From positions 1 to 64,000 of the forward strand of contig CAZLOH010000005.1 in assembly GCA_964561105.1 (NCBI GenBank): a DNA stretch of 64,000 nt. The letters run 5' to 3'. How positions within the stretch are numbered: position 1 is the stretch's first letter; every line of letters begins with the position of its first letter. Positions 28,897 through 38,500 of this stretch are shown piece after piece. The notes under the pieces are model-generated. The model was not told where the DNA came from and did no database searches. It worked only from the letters and a program-made list of their open reading frames with translations. A program made the position numbers and the translations under genes. Source of the stretch: JADLHS01 sp964561105 (GTDB taxonomy: Bacteria > Verrucomicrobiota > Verrucomicrobiia > Limisphaerales > JADLHS01).

Positions 28897-29157
28897 ATGC
28901 GTCGCCGCCGTTTGGAATTCTCAGATGCCTTTGCCCAAGCATTGCAGAAGCACCGTACGGCAAGAAAAATCAGCCGGCAGGCACTGGCCCAGAAAGCAGG
29001 GCTTCACCAAACGTACGTTGGAATAATAGAGCGCGGATTGAGCAATCCCAGTCTGGACGCGGCTAACGCGATTGCGGAGGCATTAGAAATCCCACTTGCA
29101 CAACTGGTCGCTGAGGCGGAAGCGCTTCGGGAACAAGCCGAATCAGGTACTCGTTAG
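28897..29157 (+). CDS. XRE-family transcriptional regulator
   Basis: The protein has 86 aa and is almost entirely a Cro/CI-type helix-turn-helix: QALAQKAGLHQTYVGIIERGLSNPSLDAANAIAEALEIPLAQL. It binds DNA as a dimer in this family. It diverges from the giant RCC1 gene and could repress it or itself. An intact insertion sequence landed 42 bp downstream of its stop, so any downstream partner gene has been separated; none with toxin features is seen on the other side. Confidence 0.9.
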   Translation: MRRRRLEFSDAFAQALQKHRTARKISRQALAQKAGLHQTYVGIIERGLSNPSLDAANAIAEALEIPLAQLVAEAEALREQAESGTR

Positions 29158-29199
29158 GCAGCCAAGTGCCGGTTTCTGCATATGTTTCAGGATGTTTTT

Positions 29200-30658
29200 C
29201 ACAGCCATCCCACAGCCTCGAAGAAACGGGCCTAAACCCGGCGGTTTCCGAAGAAACGCGGGGGTCTCGCCGCCGATGACTTTAAGAGTTTTCAGTTCAT
29301 CATCTTGTTTTCAGGCGGCAAACGCGCGGTGGCTATCCCACAGACGTCGGACGAAATCCCGGCAAATACGCCGCTTCCGGCTGGCCCAGCAAGCGGAAAT
29401 CCCCACCGGCTGTCCCATAGCTTTTGAGCAGCGCCACCGCGTCCAGCTTCAACCACAGCGCGGCGCGCACACAGGTCCACAGCCGCACGAAGCTGCTGCC
29501 CCAGCGAGACAGGAACGCCTGATAGCGCAACAGCACATAGACCAGCAGCGCCGTCCACACCTGCCACCGCACCGCGTTGGCCGAGTTGCCCAGGAAGTCC
29601 GCCAGTTGCAGCGTCTGCTTGATCTGCTTGAAGAACACTTCGATCTGCCAGCGACACCGATACAATTCGGCCACCGTGCTCGCCGCCCACTCCAGGTTGT
29701 TCGTTAGGAAAACCATCTCGCGCTCCACGCCGTCCACTTCGACCAACGCCACCACGCGGCGCAAGCGCACGGGATAATCGGCGTGGCTTTGCGGCGTGGT
29801 CAGCAGGATTTCATCGTCGCGCAGGATCTTGCCCGCCGGCTTTTTGATCCGGCGTTTGACCACCTTGAAGGCCAGATTGTCCTTGGCGCGGGTGACCCAG
29901 CAGACGCCGCGCTCGTTCAAGTCGCGCAAGTGGACAAAGTCCACATAAGCCTTGTCAAACAACACGATTTCGCCAGCCCGGATGCCGGCGCAGACTTCGC
30001 GGGCGCGTTTGGCGTCGTTCTCGCGGGCGGTATCAATGAGCACGAAGCGCGGCAGGAAACTGTGCAGGTCCAGACGCAGATGGCACTTGGCGGCGGCCTT
30101 GCGGCGGCGATGCCGGGCCCAGTCCAGGGCCGAGGCGACCAACTGGATGGTGGTCGCATCCACGACATGGATGGCGGTCTTGAAGCGGTAGGCCAGGCGT
30201 TTGCCGGCGCGCCCGCCGGCGAAGGCGGGCGAAAGGCTTTTGAGATGTTCGAGGGTTTGCCAGAAGAGTTGTTCGGCCAGGGCGGCAGAGCGTTCGCGGT
30301 TGGCGGTGGAGAGACCGTTGCGACTGGGCGGGGTGGCGCCGCGAATGGCCGCGAGCGGGCCGGAGTGGAGGCGCAAGGCGTCACAGACGTCATTGAGGCC
30401 GACGGCGTGGGTAAACTGGGCGAAGAGCAGACTGACCACGTGGCTCCACGGTTTGAAGGAGCGGGATTTTTCCTCGACCCCGGTGGTGCGGGCCAGTTGC
30501 GCCACCAGGTGGGTGGGAATGAGATTGCAGAGTTGGCGAAAGACGGAGAGCTTGGAGCGGGTTGGCGTGGAGCGAAATGGTTTTTTCATCCCTGCCTTGT
30601 GGCAGGAAAACTCCCCCCGCGCCATCTCATCTTTTCATCCCGTTATGGGATGGCTGTG
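29200..30658 (-). mobile_element. IS4-family insertion sequence, 1459 bp, with 13-bp terminal inverted repeats and 9-bp target duplication
   Basis: CACAGCCATCCCA at 29200-29212 is matched by its exact complement at 30646-30658. The element is flanked by direct copies of GATGTTTTT at 29191-29199 and 30659-30667. It carries one intact transposase gene. Perfect ends and perfect target duplication show a single recent, undamaged insertion between the XRE regulator and the metallophosphoesterase gene. A 9-bp duplication is usual for IS10/IS50-like members of the IS4 group. Confidence 0.93.
29333..30589 (-). CDS. IS4-family DDE transposase
   Basis: The protein has 418 aa from ATG 30589. The DDE core is visible: IHVVDATTIQLV (first D), IVLFDKAYVDF (second D) and YRCRWQIEVFFKQIKQTL, the YREK-like signature holding the catalytic E. 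The N-terminal region (LSVFRQLCNLIPTHLVAQLA... FKPWSHVVSLLFAQFT) is the usual DUF4372-type domain of this subgroup. No frameshift or stop is seen, so the element should be active. Confidence 0.95.
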   Translation of the reverse strand: MKKPFRSTPTRSKLSVFRQLCNLIPTHLVAQLARTTGVEEKSRSFKPWSHVVSLLFAQFTHAVGLNDVCDALRLHSGPLAAIRGATPPSRNGLSTANRERSAALAEQLFWQTLEHLKSLSPAFAGGRAGKRLAYRFKTAIHVVDATTIQLVASALDWARHRRRKAAAKCHLRLDLHSFLPRFVLIDTARENDAKRAREVCAGIRAGEIVLFDKAYVDFVHLRDLNERGVCWVTRAKDNLAFKVVKRRIKKPAGKILRDDEILLTTPQSHADYPVRLRRVVALVEVDGVEREMVFLTNNLEWAASTVAELYRCRWQIEVFFKQIKQTLQLADFLGNSANAVRWQVWTALLVYVLLRYQAFLSRWGSSFVRLWTCVRAALWLKLDAVALLKSYGTAGGDFRLLGQPEAAYLPGFRPTSVG

Positions 30659-30791
30659 GATGTTTTTCCATTTTGAGCCTGACGGCGAAACCGGCGTTGG
30701 AGATTTCCTTGCGCCGAAAGTCGGTGACCAGTGCCAAACAAAAACGTGCCGCCGGCCAGCCAAGGGTGAACGGGAGGCCGGGTCGGCCGAC

Positions 30792-31697
30792 TTATGCCTC
30801 GCGCCACTTCAAATCCACGATCTGGCCTTGATCTTTGTGTTGCGGGTCCAGACATCGCAGCTCGAGCTTCATTCCGTCCGGACGCAGTGTGGCGTGAACC
30901 CAGCCCATGGGATCGCCCGGGCGAAAAATGTAGGACACGGGTGGCAGATTCACCAGGTGCAGGCCGCTTTCGTCCCGGGAGATTTTCCAATTGTGAGTGT
31001 GGCCGTACACCCACGCCTTGACTTGCTTGCGTGGCCGGAGGATTTCCAGCAACGCCGGGGAGTCGATCAAGCCGATGTTGCCATCCAGACCCGGATTGTG
31101 ATGGACGAGAATGATCGCCGGCTTCGTGCGATTCGCGTCGAGCGTGTCCGTCAGCCACTTCAATTGCTCAGGGCCGAGGAGGCCGGGCGTCTGCAAGGTC
31201 TTCGCCAGCGAGTCGAGCATGATCCAGTTCACCAATTCGGTTGCGACCAAAGCCGCCTGCCGGTCAGCGACGGGGCGTTTGACCTTTTTCTCCTTGAGCG
31301 CCGTCCAAAAGTTTTCGCGTTCGTCATGGTTGCCCAAGGTCAGGTGCAGGGGCACTCCGCTGGCGCGCACGGGTTCGAGCAGTTTGCTGAACTGCGCGTA
31401 ATCGGCCGGCTCACCCTTGTTGAAGGCGCAATCTCCCACGACGAAGGCTCCGGCCGGACGTTCGGCGAGCGCGACGACTTCATCGGCCACCGCCGCGAGG
31501 TGCTGGGTCATGTTGACCCCGCGATTCACGGAAGCGGGAGCGGCCGCGATGTGTGGATCGGCGAGCAAGGCCCACGTGTTCGAGTTGGCGCCACGCGCGG
31601 CGGCGAGCAATTCCGGGGCGAAGCACAAGCCCGCGCCAGCGGCCAAGGCGCGGCGCAGAAAGTGGCGGCGGTTAAGCGGGGGCAGACATATCGGCAT
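30792..31697 (-). CDS. Tat-exported metallophosphoesterase
   Basis: The protein has 301 aa. The N-terminal NRRHFLRRALAAGAGLCFA is a twin-arginine signal. Calcineurin-like motifs in order: LLADPHI, GDCAFN, LTLGNHDER, ILVHHNP and YGHTHNW, which together bind a two-metal centre. It probably acts as a phosphodiesterase or phosphatase in the periplasm; the substrate is not known. It lies 31 bp downstream of the acetyltransferase gene on the same strand. Confidence 0.9.
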   Translation of the reverse strand: MPICLPPLNRRHFLRRALAAGAGLCFAPELLAAARGANSNTWALLADPHIAAAPASVNRGVNMTQHLAAVADEVVALAERPAGAFVVGDCAFNKGEPADYAQFSKLLEPVRASGVPLHLTLGNHDERENFWTALKEKKVKRPVADRQAALVATELVNWIMLDSLAKTLQTPGLLGPEQLKWLTDTLDANRTKPAIILVHHNPGLDGNIGLIDSPALLEILRPRKQVKAWVYGHTHNWKISRDESGLHLVNLPPVSYIFRPGDPMGWVHATLRPDGMKLELRCLDPQHKDQGQIVDLKWREA

Positions 31698-31728
31698 GAA
31701 AGATTCCTACGCTGGCCGCCGGTTTAGC

Positions 31729-32253
31729 TCAAGGCAAATCCTTCGCCAGGATGTAATCATCCATCACGAAGCCCGCGCCGATCTCGGTGATCACGGCTTC
31801 GATGGGAACGAAACCACGACGTTGATACGCGGTCAACGCCCGGGAGTTGTGTTTATTGACGGCCAGAATCAATCGTCGCGCGCCGAGCCGGCGCACCGCC
31901 TGTTCGCAATGTTGCAGAAGCAGGCTGCCGTAACCGCGCCCGTGGAGTTCCGGCAACAGGTAGCATTTGTGCAGTTTCATCACGCCAGGCTCAGCGGTCG
32001 GTCCGTAGGAAGCAAAGCCAGCCAGCCGCCCAGCGACAAGCAATCGCTCGAACTGGATGCCTCGGGACTGGATTTCTTCGCGCAGGGTGGCGAGCGAATA
32101 CATCCGGTCGAGCATGTACTCAATCTGCGCGGATGAAATGATGCCGGGATAGTGCTGCCGCCAGATGACGCCCGCCAAATCGGCAATCGCCGGCAGATGC
32201 TCCTCCGTGGCTGGGACGATTTGTACAAGACCGGCGGTGGCGATGTGCTTCAT
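31729..32253 (-). CDS. GNAT-family N-acetyltransferase
   Basis: The protein has 174 aa. The acetyl-CoA binding motif is seen as LHKCYLLPELHGRGYGSLLLQHCEQ, followed by LILAVNKHNSRALTAYQRRGF, the GNAT motif B. The N-terminus (IVPATEEHLPAIADLAGVIWRQHYPGIIS) is typical of small-molecule acetyltransferases. The substrate cannot be told. The 269 bp upstream, shared with the divergent CotH-type protein, hold the promoters; a TTGACT at 32446-32451 is a possible -35 but has only a weak -10. Confidence 0.9.
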   Translation of the reverse strand: MKHIATAGLVQIVPATEEHLPAIADLAGVIWRQHYPGIISSAQIEYMLDRMYSLATLREEIQSRGIQFERLLVAGRLAGFASYGPTAEPGVMKLHKCYLLPELHGRGYGSLLLQHCEQAVRRLGARRLILAVNKHNSRALTAYQRRGFVPIEAVITEIGAGFVMDDYILAKDLP

Positions 32254-32522
32254 GAGCGAACCGAAGTTTGTGGCATCATCATCACCCCGCCGGCAGGACT
32301 CCAGAAAAAAGTCCCCGGGGCCATCATGGTGTGGCCAGGCATAAACTGTGGCGCGTCAGTCATGTTTTGTTGCCGTGCCGTGGCGTTGCGCACCCCGCTG
32401 CAAGCACAGGAGCACGCTCCATCACGGTTCTGGGGTTGCCCCGGCTTGACTTGTCGTGGTGCGAGGCGAAAGATGGCGGCAGAATTATTCATCTCCGGTC
32501 ACCGGTCGTGTTATTACAAGCT

Positions 32523-35500
32523 ATGTCGTTACCAAGGTTGTTCGCGAGAGCGGTTTTGTTGTTTGCGGGCGCGCTGATTTTCACGGGGCAACTTTCCGCC
32601 GCGAATCTCGTCCACCGTTACAGTTTCACCACCGACGCGAGTGATTCGGTCGGTTCCGCGAATGGGAGTTTGCTCGGCGGCGCGGCGGTCAGCGGCGGCG
32701 CGGTCGTGCTGAATGGCAGCGGGGCCTACGTGGACCTGCCCAATGGGCTGATTGCTTCACTGACCAGCATCACCGTCGAAACCTGGCTCACGGACAACAA
32801 CAGCGGCACCTGGGCGCGCATTTTCGATTTTGGCAACAGCACCGGTGGAGAGAATGTGCCAGGCAGCGGCACGCAGTACATTTATGCCACGCCGCAGGCG
32901 GGCGGCGGCATCCTGCGCGTGGGAATCACCGTGGGCAGTGGCGAACAGGATGTGGACTGGGTTGGCACGCGTTTGCCGATTGGGGTGCGCAAGCATGTGG
33001 TGCTGACCATTGACAGCGCAGCGCAAACGGGCCGGGTGTATGTGGACAGCGTTCTGGTGGGCGAGAATTTTGCCCTGACCCTGACACCCGCGAGCCTGGG
33101 AGTCACCGTCAACAACTGGCTCGGTCGTTCGCAATTCTCCGCCGATCCCTACCTCAACGCCAGCATTACGGAATTTCGCATCTACGACGGCGTGCTGACT
33201 CCGGCGGAGGTGCAACAAAGCTTTGCCGACGGGCCCGACGTCTCGGCGTTCGACGGGCCGGTGACAATCGTTACTCAGCCGGCGAGCCAGGTCGTGTCTG
33301 AGTTGCAGCCGGCGACGTTCAACGTCGAGTACCACGGCACTTCGCCGGTGCGCGTGCAATGGTTGCGGAACAACCAACCCATCGCGAACGCCACCAACAA
33401 CACGTACACGATTTCGGCTGTCGCCCTTACCAATCACAACGATGCCTACCGCGTCGCGCTGACCAACACGTATCATTCCGTCACGTATTCCGCCCTGTCC
33501 AGCGTGGCCACGCTCGCCGTGGCGGCTGACACCAATCCGCCGGTGCTGGTGCGGGCCGACAGTTTTTTTCCCAATGAGGTGCGGGTGACCTTCTCCGAAG
33601 GCGTGCGCGCGGACACCGCTACGAACACGGCCAACTATGTCATTACGAGCTTGGGCGGATCACTGGCGATTACCGGGTCGCGACCGGGCAGCAGCGCGGC
33701 GGAAATCATTCTGACCACGGCCACGCAAACACTGGGCTCGAGCTACACGCTTCAGGTGAACGGGATTCGCGACCTTGCGGTGGCGGCCAATCTGATTGCG
33801 GCCAACAGCCAGATCCCCTTCACGGCCTCGCTCTTGGTCAGTGTGGACATCGGCCACCCGGCCACCGGTGGCACGCTAACCCCGGCGGCGGGCGGCTACG
33901 ACCTGACCACGGCCGGTAGCGGCATCAGCGGCGCGAGCGACGAGTTCACGTTCGGCTACCGGAGTTACACCAACAACTTCGATGTGCAGGCGCGCGTGGC
34001 GACGCTTGAATTCGCCAGTGCTTGGACGCGTGCGGGGCTGATGGCGCGTGACGGTTTTGACACCAACGCCATGTTTGTCGCCAGCTTTGCCACGCCGGGA
34101 CCGGCGGGTTGCCATTTTGAAACGCGCACCACCGTGGGCGGACAAACCGCAATGGCCGGGACCTACCCCGTGAACTATCCGGACACCTGGTTGCGCTTGC
34201 GCCGCGTGGGAAACGTGTTCGACGGCTTTGCCAGCCTCGACGGACAGTCCTGGGAATTTCTCGGTTCGGCGACCCTGGCCATCTCCAACGTGGTTCAAGT
34301 CGGTCTGGCGCTCACCGCGGGAAACGCGTCCACCAGCACGGCGGCGCAGTTCCGTGATTTTGCCAGCGGCAGTGGCGTCTTCACCACCAACGCGGCGCTG
34401 CCCTTCGAGCCGCTCGGTCCTTCGAGCCGCCGTACGCCGCTGGTGATTTCGGAAATCATGTACCATCCGCCGGACAGTTGGAGCGGCGCGAGCAATCTGG
34501 AGTTTGTCGAGCTTTGGAATTCCGGTCTGATCACGGAAGATCTAACCGGTCATAAGCTGGCGGGCGAGATTGGCTACCAATTCCCCGAGGGCACGAAACT
34601 CGCGCCGGGACAATTCCTCGTGGTGGCGAAGGATCCGGTGGCGGCGCAAAACTTTTACGAGGTTGCCTGTCTCGGACCGTACGCTGGCAAGTTGGCCAAC
34701 GGCGGCGGCACCTTGCGCCTGCTCAACGAACTCGGCGGTCGGTTGCTGGAGATCGAATACGACAACAAAGCTCCCTGGCCGGTCGCACCGGATGGGGCGG
34801 GGCACTCACTCGTTCTCAGCCGTCCTAGCTACGGGGAGAACGATCCGCGCGCCTGGTCGGCCAGCGATGCCATCGGCGGTTCGCCAGGCCGCTTCGAGCA
34901 CCGCGGCAGCGAACCCGGTCGCGGCGTGGTGATCAACGAGTTTCTGGCGCACACGGATCCGCCACAGGTGGATTTTATCGAACTCTTCAACAACCGCACG
35001 CAACCGGTGGATCTCTCGGGCGCGTGGTTGAGTGACGACGCCGGCACGAACAAGTTCCACATTCCCAACGGCACGACCATTGGCGGGCGGAGTTTTCTTG
35101 TCTATACGGAAGCTCAGTTGGGTTTCGCGCTCTCCGCCGATGGCGAGGCGATTTTTCTGGTCAACTCCAACCAAACCCGCGTGCTCGATGCGGTGAAGTT
35201 TGACGGCCAGGAGAACGGTGTGAGTCAGGGCCGTTATCCCAACGGCGCGCCGGATTTCCAACCGCTGGCGTCGCCGACCCTGGGCACCAGTAATGCCACG
35301 CCACGCTCGCGCCAGCTTGTCATCAACGAAATCATGTACCATCCGATCTCCGAGTCCGATGACGATGAATATCTCGAGATTTACAATCGCGGTCCGGGCG
35401 CGGTGGCCCTGGGCGGATGGCGGATCGAAGGTGGCATCAGTTTCACGTTTCCTTCCAACGCCGTCATCGCGGCGGGCGGTTATGCGGTCGCGGCCAAAAA

Positions 35501-38500
35501 TCTGGCCAACTTGCTGACGAAATACCCTCAACTCAATGCCACGAACGCCTTCGGTGATTTCAGCGGCTCGCTCAAGAACAGCGGCGAGCGCATCGCCCTG
35601 GCCAAGCCGGACGATCTCGTCAGCACCAACAGCCAGGGCGTCGTCTCGTCGAACATTTTTTACATCACGATGGACGAGGTCACCTATGGCGAAGGCGGGC
35701 GCTGGGGCGACTGGAGCGATGGCGGCGGAAGTTCCCTCGAACTCATTGACCCGGATGCGGACAACCGCCTCGCTGCCAACTGGGCCGACAGCGACGAATC
35801 GGCCAAAGCGCCGTGGACGACGATTGATGTGACCGACACGATGGAAGACGGTCAGACTGGCCAGGTGAACGAAGGCTCGACCTCCCAGGGCGTGGCCAAT
35901 CGGTTCGAGGCTTTTTTGCAACGGCCCGGGGAGGCGTTGCTGGACAGTGTTGAATTTCGCAGCAACGGCGGCGGCAGTTTAATCGCGAACGGCACGTTTG
36001 ACAGCAGCGCCACCGGCTGGACCTTGGGCGGGGTCATGCGCAAAAGCTACGCGCAGGCCGGGGTCGGCCTCGGCGGCAGCCAGGCCTTGCATTTGGTGGC
36101 GACGGATCGTGGCGATACCGGACCCAACAAGATCTTCACCGCGTTGACCTCCACTGCGGCCACGAGCGCTCCCAATGCCGGTACTATTCGCGCGTCGGTC
36201 CGATGGCTCAAAGGCTCGCCCTACATTTTGCTTCGAGTCCGGGGTAATTGGATGGAAGTCTCCCAGCGATTGAACGTGCCCGGGAATTGCGGCACCCCCG
36301 GTTTACCCAACTCGCGGCGTGTCGCCAATGCCGGGCCGGCCCTCACGGAAATTTCACACGCTCCGGTGCTGCCGGCGGCGGGACAAGCGGTCGTGGTCAG
36401 TGCCCGCGTCAGTGATCCGGACGGCCTCGGTTCACTCACCTTGCGCTATCGCCTGGATCCGGCCACGAGCTACACCTCGGTCGCCATGCTCGACAACGGG
36501 ACCGGGGGCGATGCGGTGGCGGGCGACGGACTCTATTCCGCGACCATCCCCGGTCGCGCGAGTGGAGCGTTGGTGGCCTTCTATCTGGCAGCGGTGGATC
36601 CCTTGTCCGCCGCCAGTCAGTTTCCCGCCGAGGCGCCCGCGCGTGAATGTCTCGTGCGCTGGGGCGAAGCCACCGTGGCCGGCAGTATCGGCACGTACCG
36701 CTTGTGGGTGACGGCGGCCAACATCAACACCTGGACCGCCCGGGAGAAGAATGCCAACGACCCGCTCGACGCCACTTTTGTCTATGGCAACAGCCGCGTG
36801 ATTTACAATGTGAACACCCTGTACAGCGGCAGCCCGTTTCACGCGCCCAATTACAACGGCCCCACCGGTTCGTTTGCGTGCGACTACGAAATCAATTTCA
36901 AACCCGACGAACGATTCCTGGGTTCAGAATCCTTTGTGTTGAGCGCGTACGACGTGGTGTCCGGCAATTTCTTTTTCAACGACGACTCGGCCCAGGTGGA
37001 CCTGACCGGGACCTGGATCGCGCGCAAACTCGGGCAACCCTACAATTATCGCCGGCACGTTCATGTGTTCCTGAATGGCCTCCGCCGCGGCACCATTTAC
37101 GATGACGCCCAGCAGCCGAACGGGGAATTGTTGGAGGAATATTTCCCGGATGATGAAGCCGGTCAGTTGCGCAAGATCGAAAGCTGGTTTGAGTTTGCCG
37201 ATGACGGACTGACCCAGGGCAGCGTTTATGCAACCCTCGCCCGCTTCAATCAAAGCTCCGGAGACATTGACCACAAGCGTTACCGCTGGAACTGGCGACC
37301 ACGCGCCACGGACAACCCCGATGAGTGGTCGCCGCTGACCAGTTTGATCGCCGCCGTGAACTACACCGGCACGTCCAATTACGAAGCCCAGGTGCGTTCG
37401 TGGATGGATGTGCCCAACTTCCTGCGGCCGATCATCACGCATCACATCTGTGGGAACTGGGACAGTTACGCCTACGAGCGCGGCAAGAACATGTACGGCT
37501 ACAAACCGGATCAAGCCGGCTGGCGCTTGCTGATGTGGGACATTGAACTCGCGCTCGGCGCCGGCGGCAACGGTCCCACGGACAGCATCTACAACATGTT
37601 CGACACGACGTTGCGCGACATGATTCTGAACCACCCCGCCTTCAATCGCGAGTACCTGCGTGGCTTCCAGGAGGCGATTGATGGTCCGCTGCTGCCGGGG
37701 GTGGCGGATGCCATCCTCGACGAGCGCTACGCCAATTTCCAACAAAACGGCGTGCCGCTGATCTCGCCTCAGTTCATCAAAAACTACATTGCGTCCCGGC
37801 GCGCGTACCTGCTCACCGTGATGCCGACGGCCCCGTTTGCGGTCAACAACCCCGCCTACCAGGTTGTTTCCGGCAGTAATGTGCTGGCGCTGACCGGGAC
37901 CGGGCCGTTGAGCGTTGAAAAGATTCTGGTCAACGGCGTGCCCCAGCCCATCACCTGGACCAGCATCACCGCCTGGCGCGTGCTCGTGCCGTTGTCAGCG
38001 GGCACTAACGTCCTCGCGCTGGGCGCTCAGGATCGTTATGGCAACGCCCTCAGTAACGCCACCGGCAATGTCACCGCCAACTTCACCGGCGCAGCGGTCG
38101 TCCCCGAGGGCAACGTCGTGTTTAACGAGATTCTTTATCGGCCGTCATTGGCCGGAGCGGACTTCGTTGAATTGTTCAACGCGAACAACAGCGCCACCTT
38201 CGATTTGACCGGGTGGAGCATCAATGGACTTGCTTACACGTTCCCGGCCGGCATCACGCTGCCGCCGCGCAGTTACCTGGTGCTGGCCCAGGATCCCTTC
38301 GCGTTCAGTCAGGTATATGGGATTACCAACTTTGCGTTCGACCGGTTCGACGGAAAACTCGATCCCGCGGGCGAGACGCTCACTTTGCTGCGCCCCGGCG
38401 CCGGCACAAACCAGTTGGTCGTGGACCAGGTCCGTTACGAAGCGAGTGCGCCCTGGCCGGCCGCCACGAATGGAATTTCACTCCAGCTTGTGGACGCGGC

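Noticed and set aside
32446..32474. TTGACT with AAAGAT at 17-bp spacing as a promoter for the CotH-type gene
   Set aside because: The -10 hexamer matches the consensus at only three positions; noted only as a possibility in the acetyltransferase entry.
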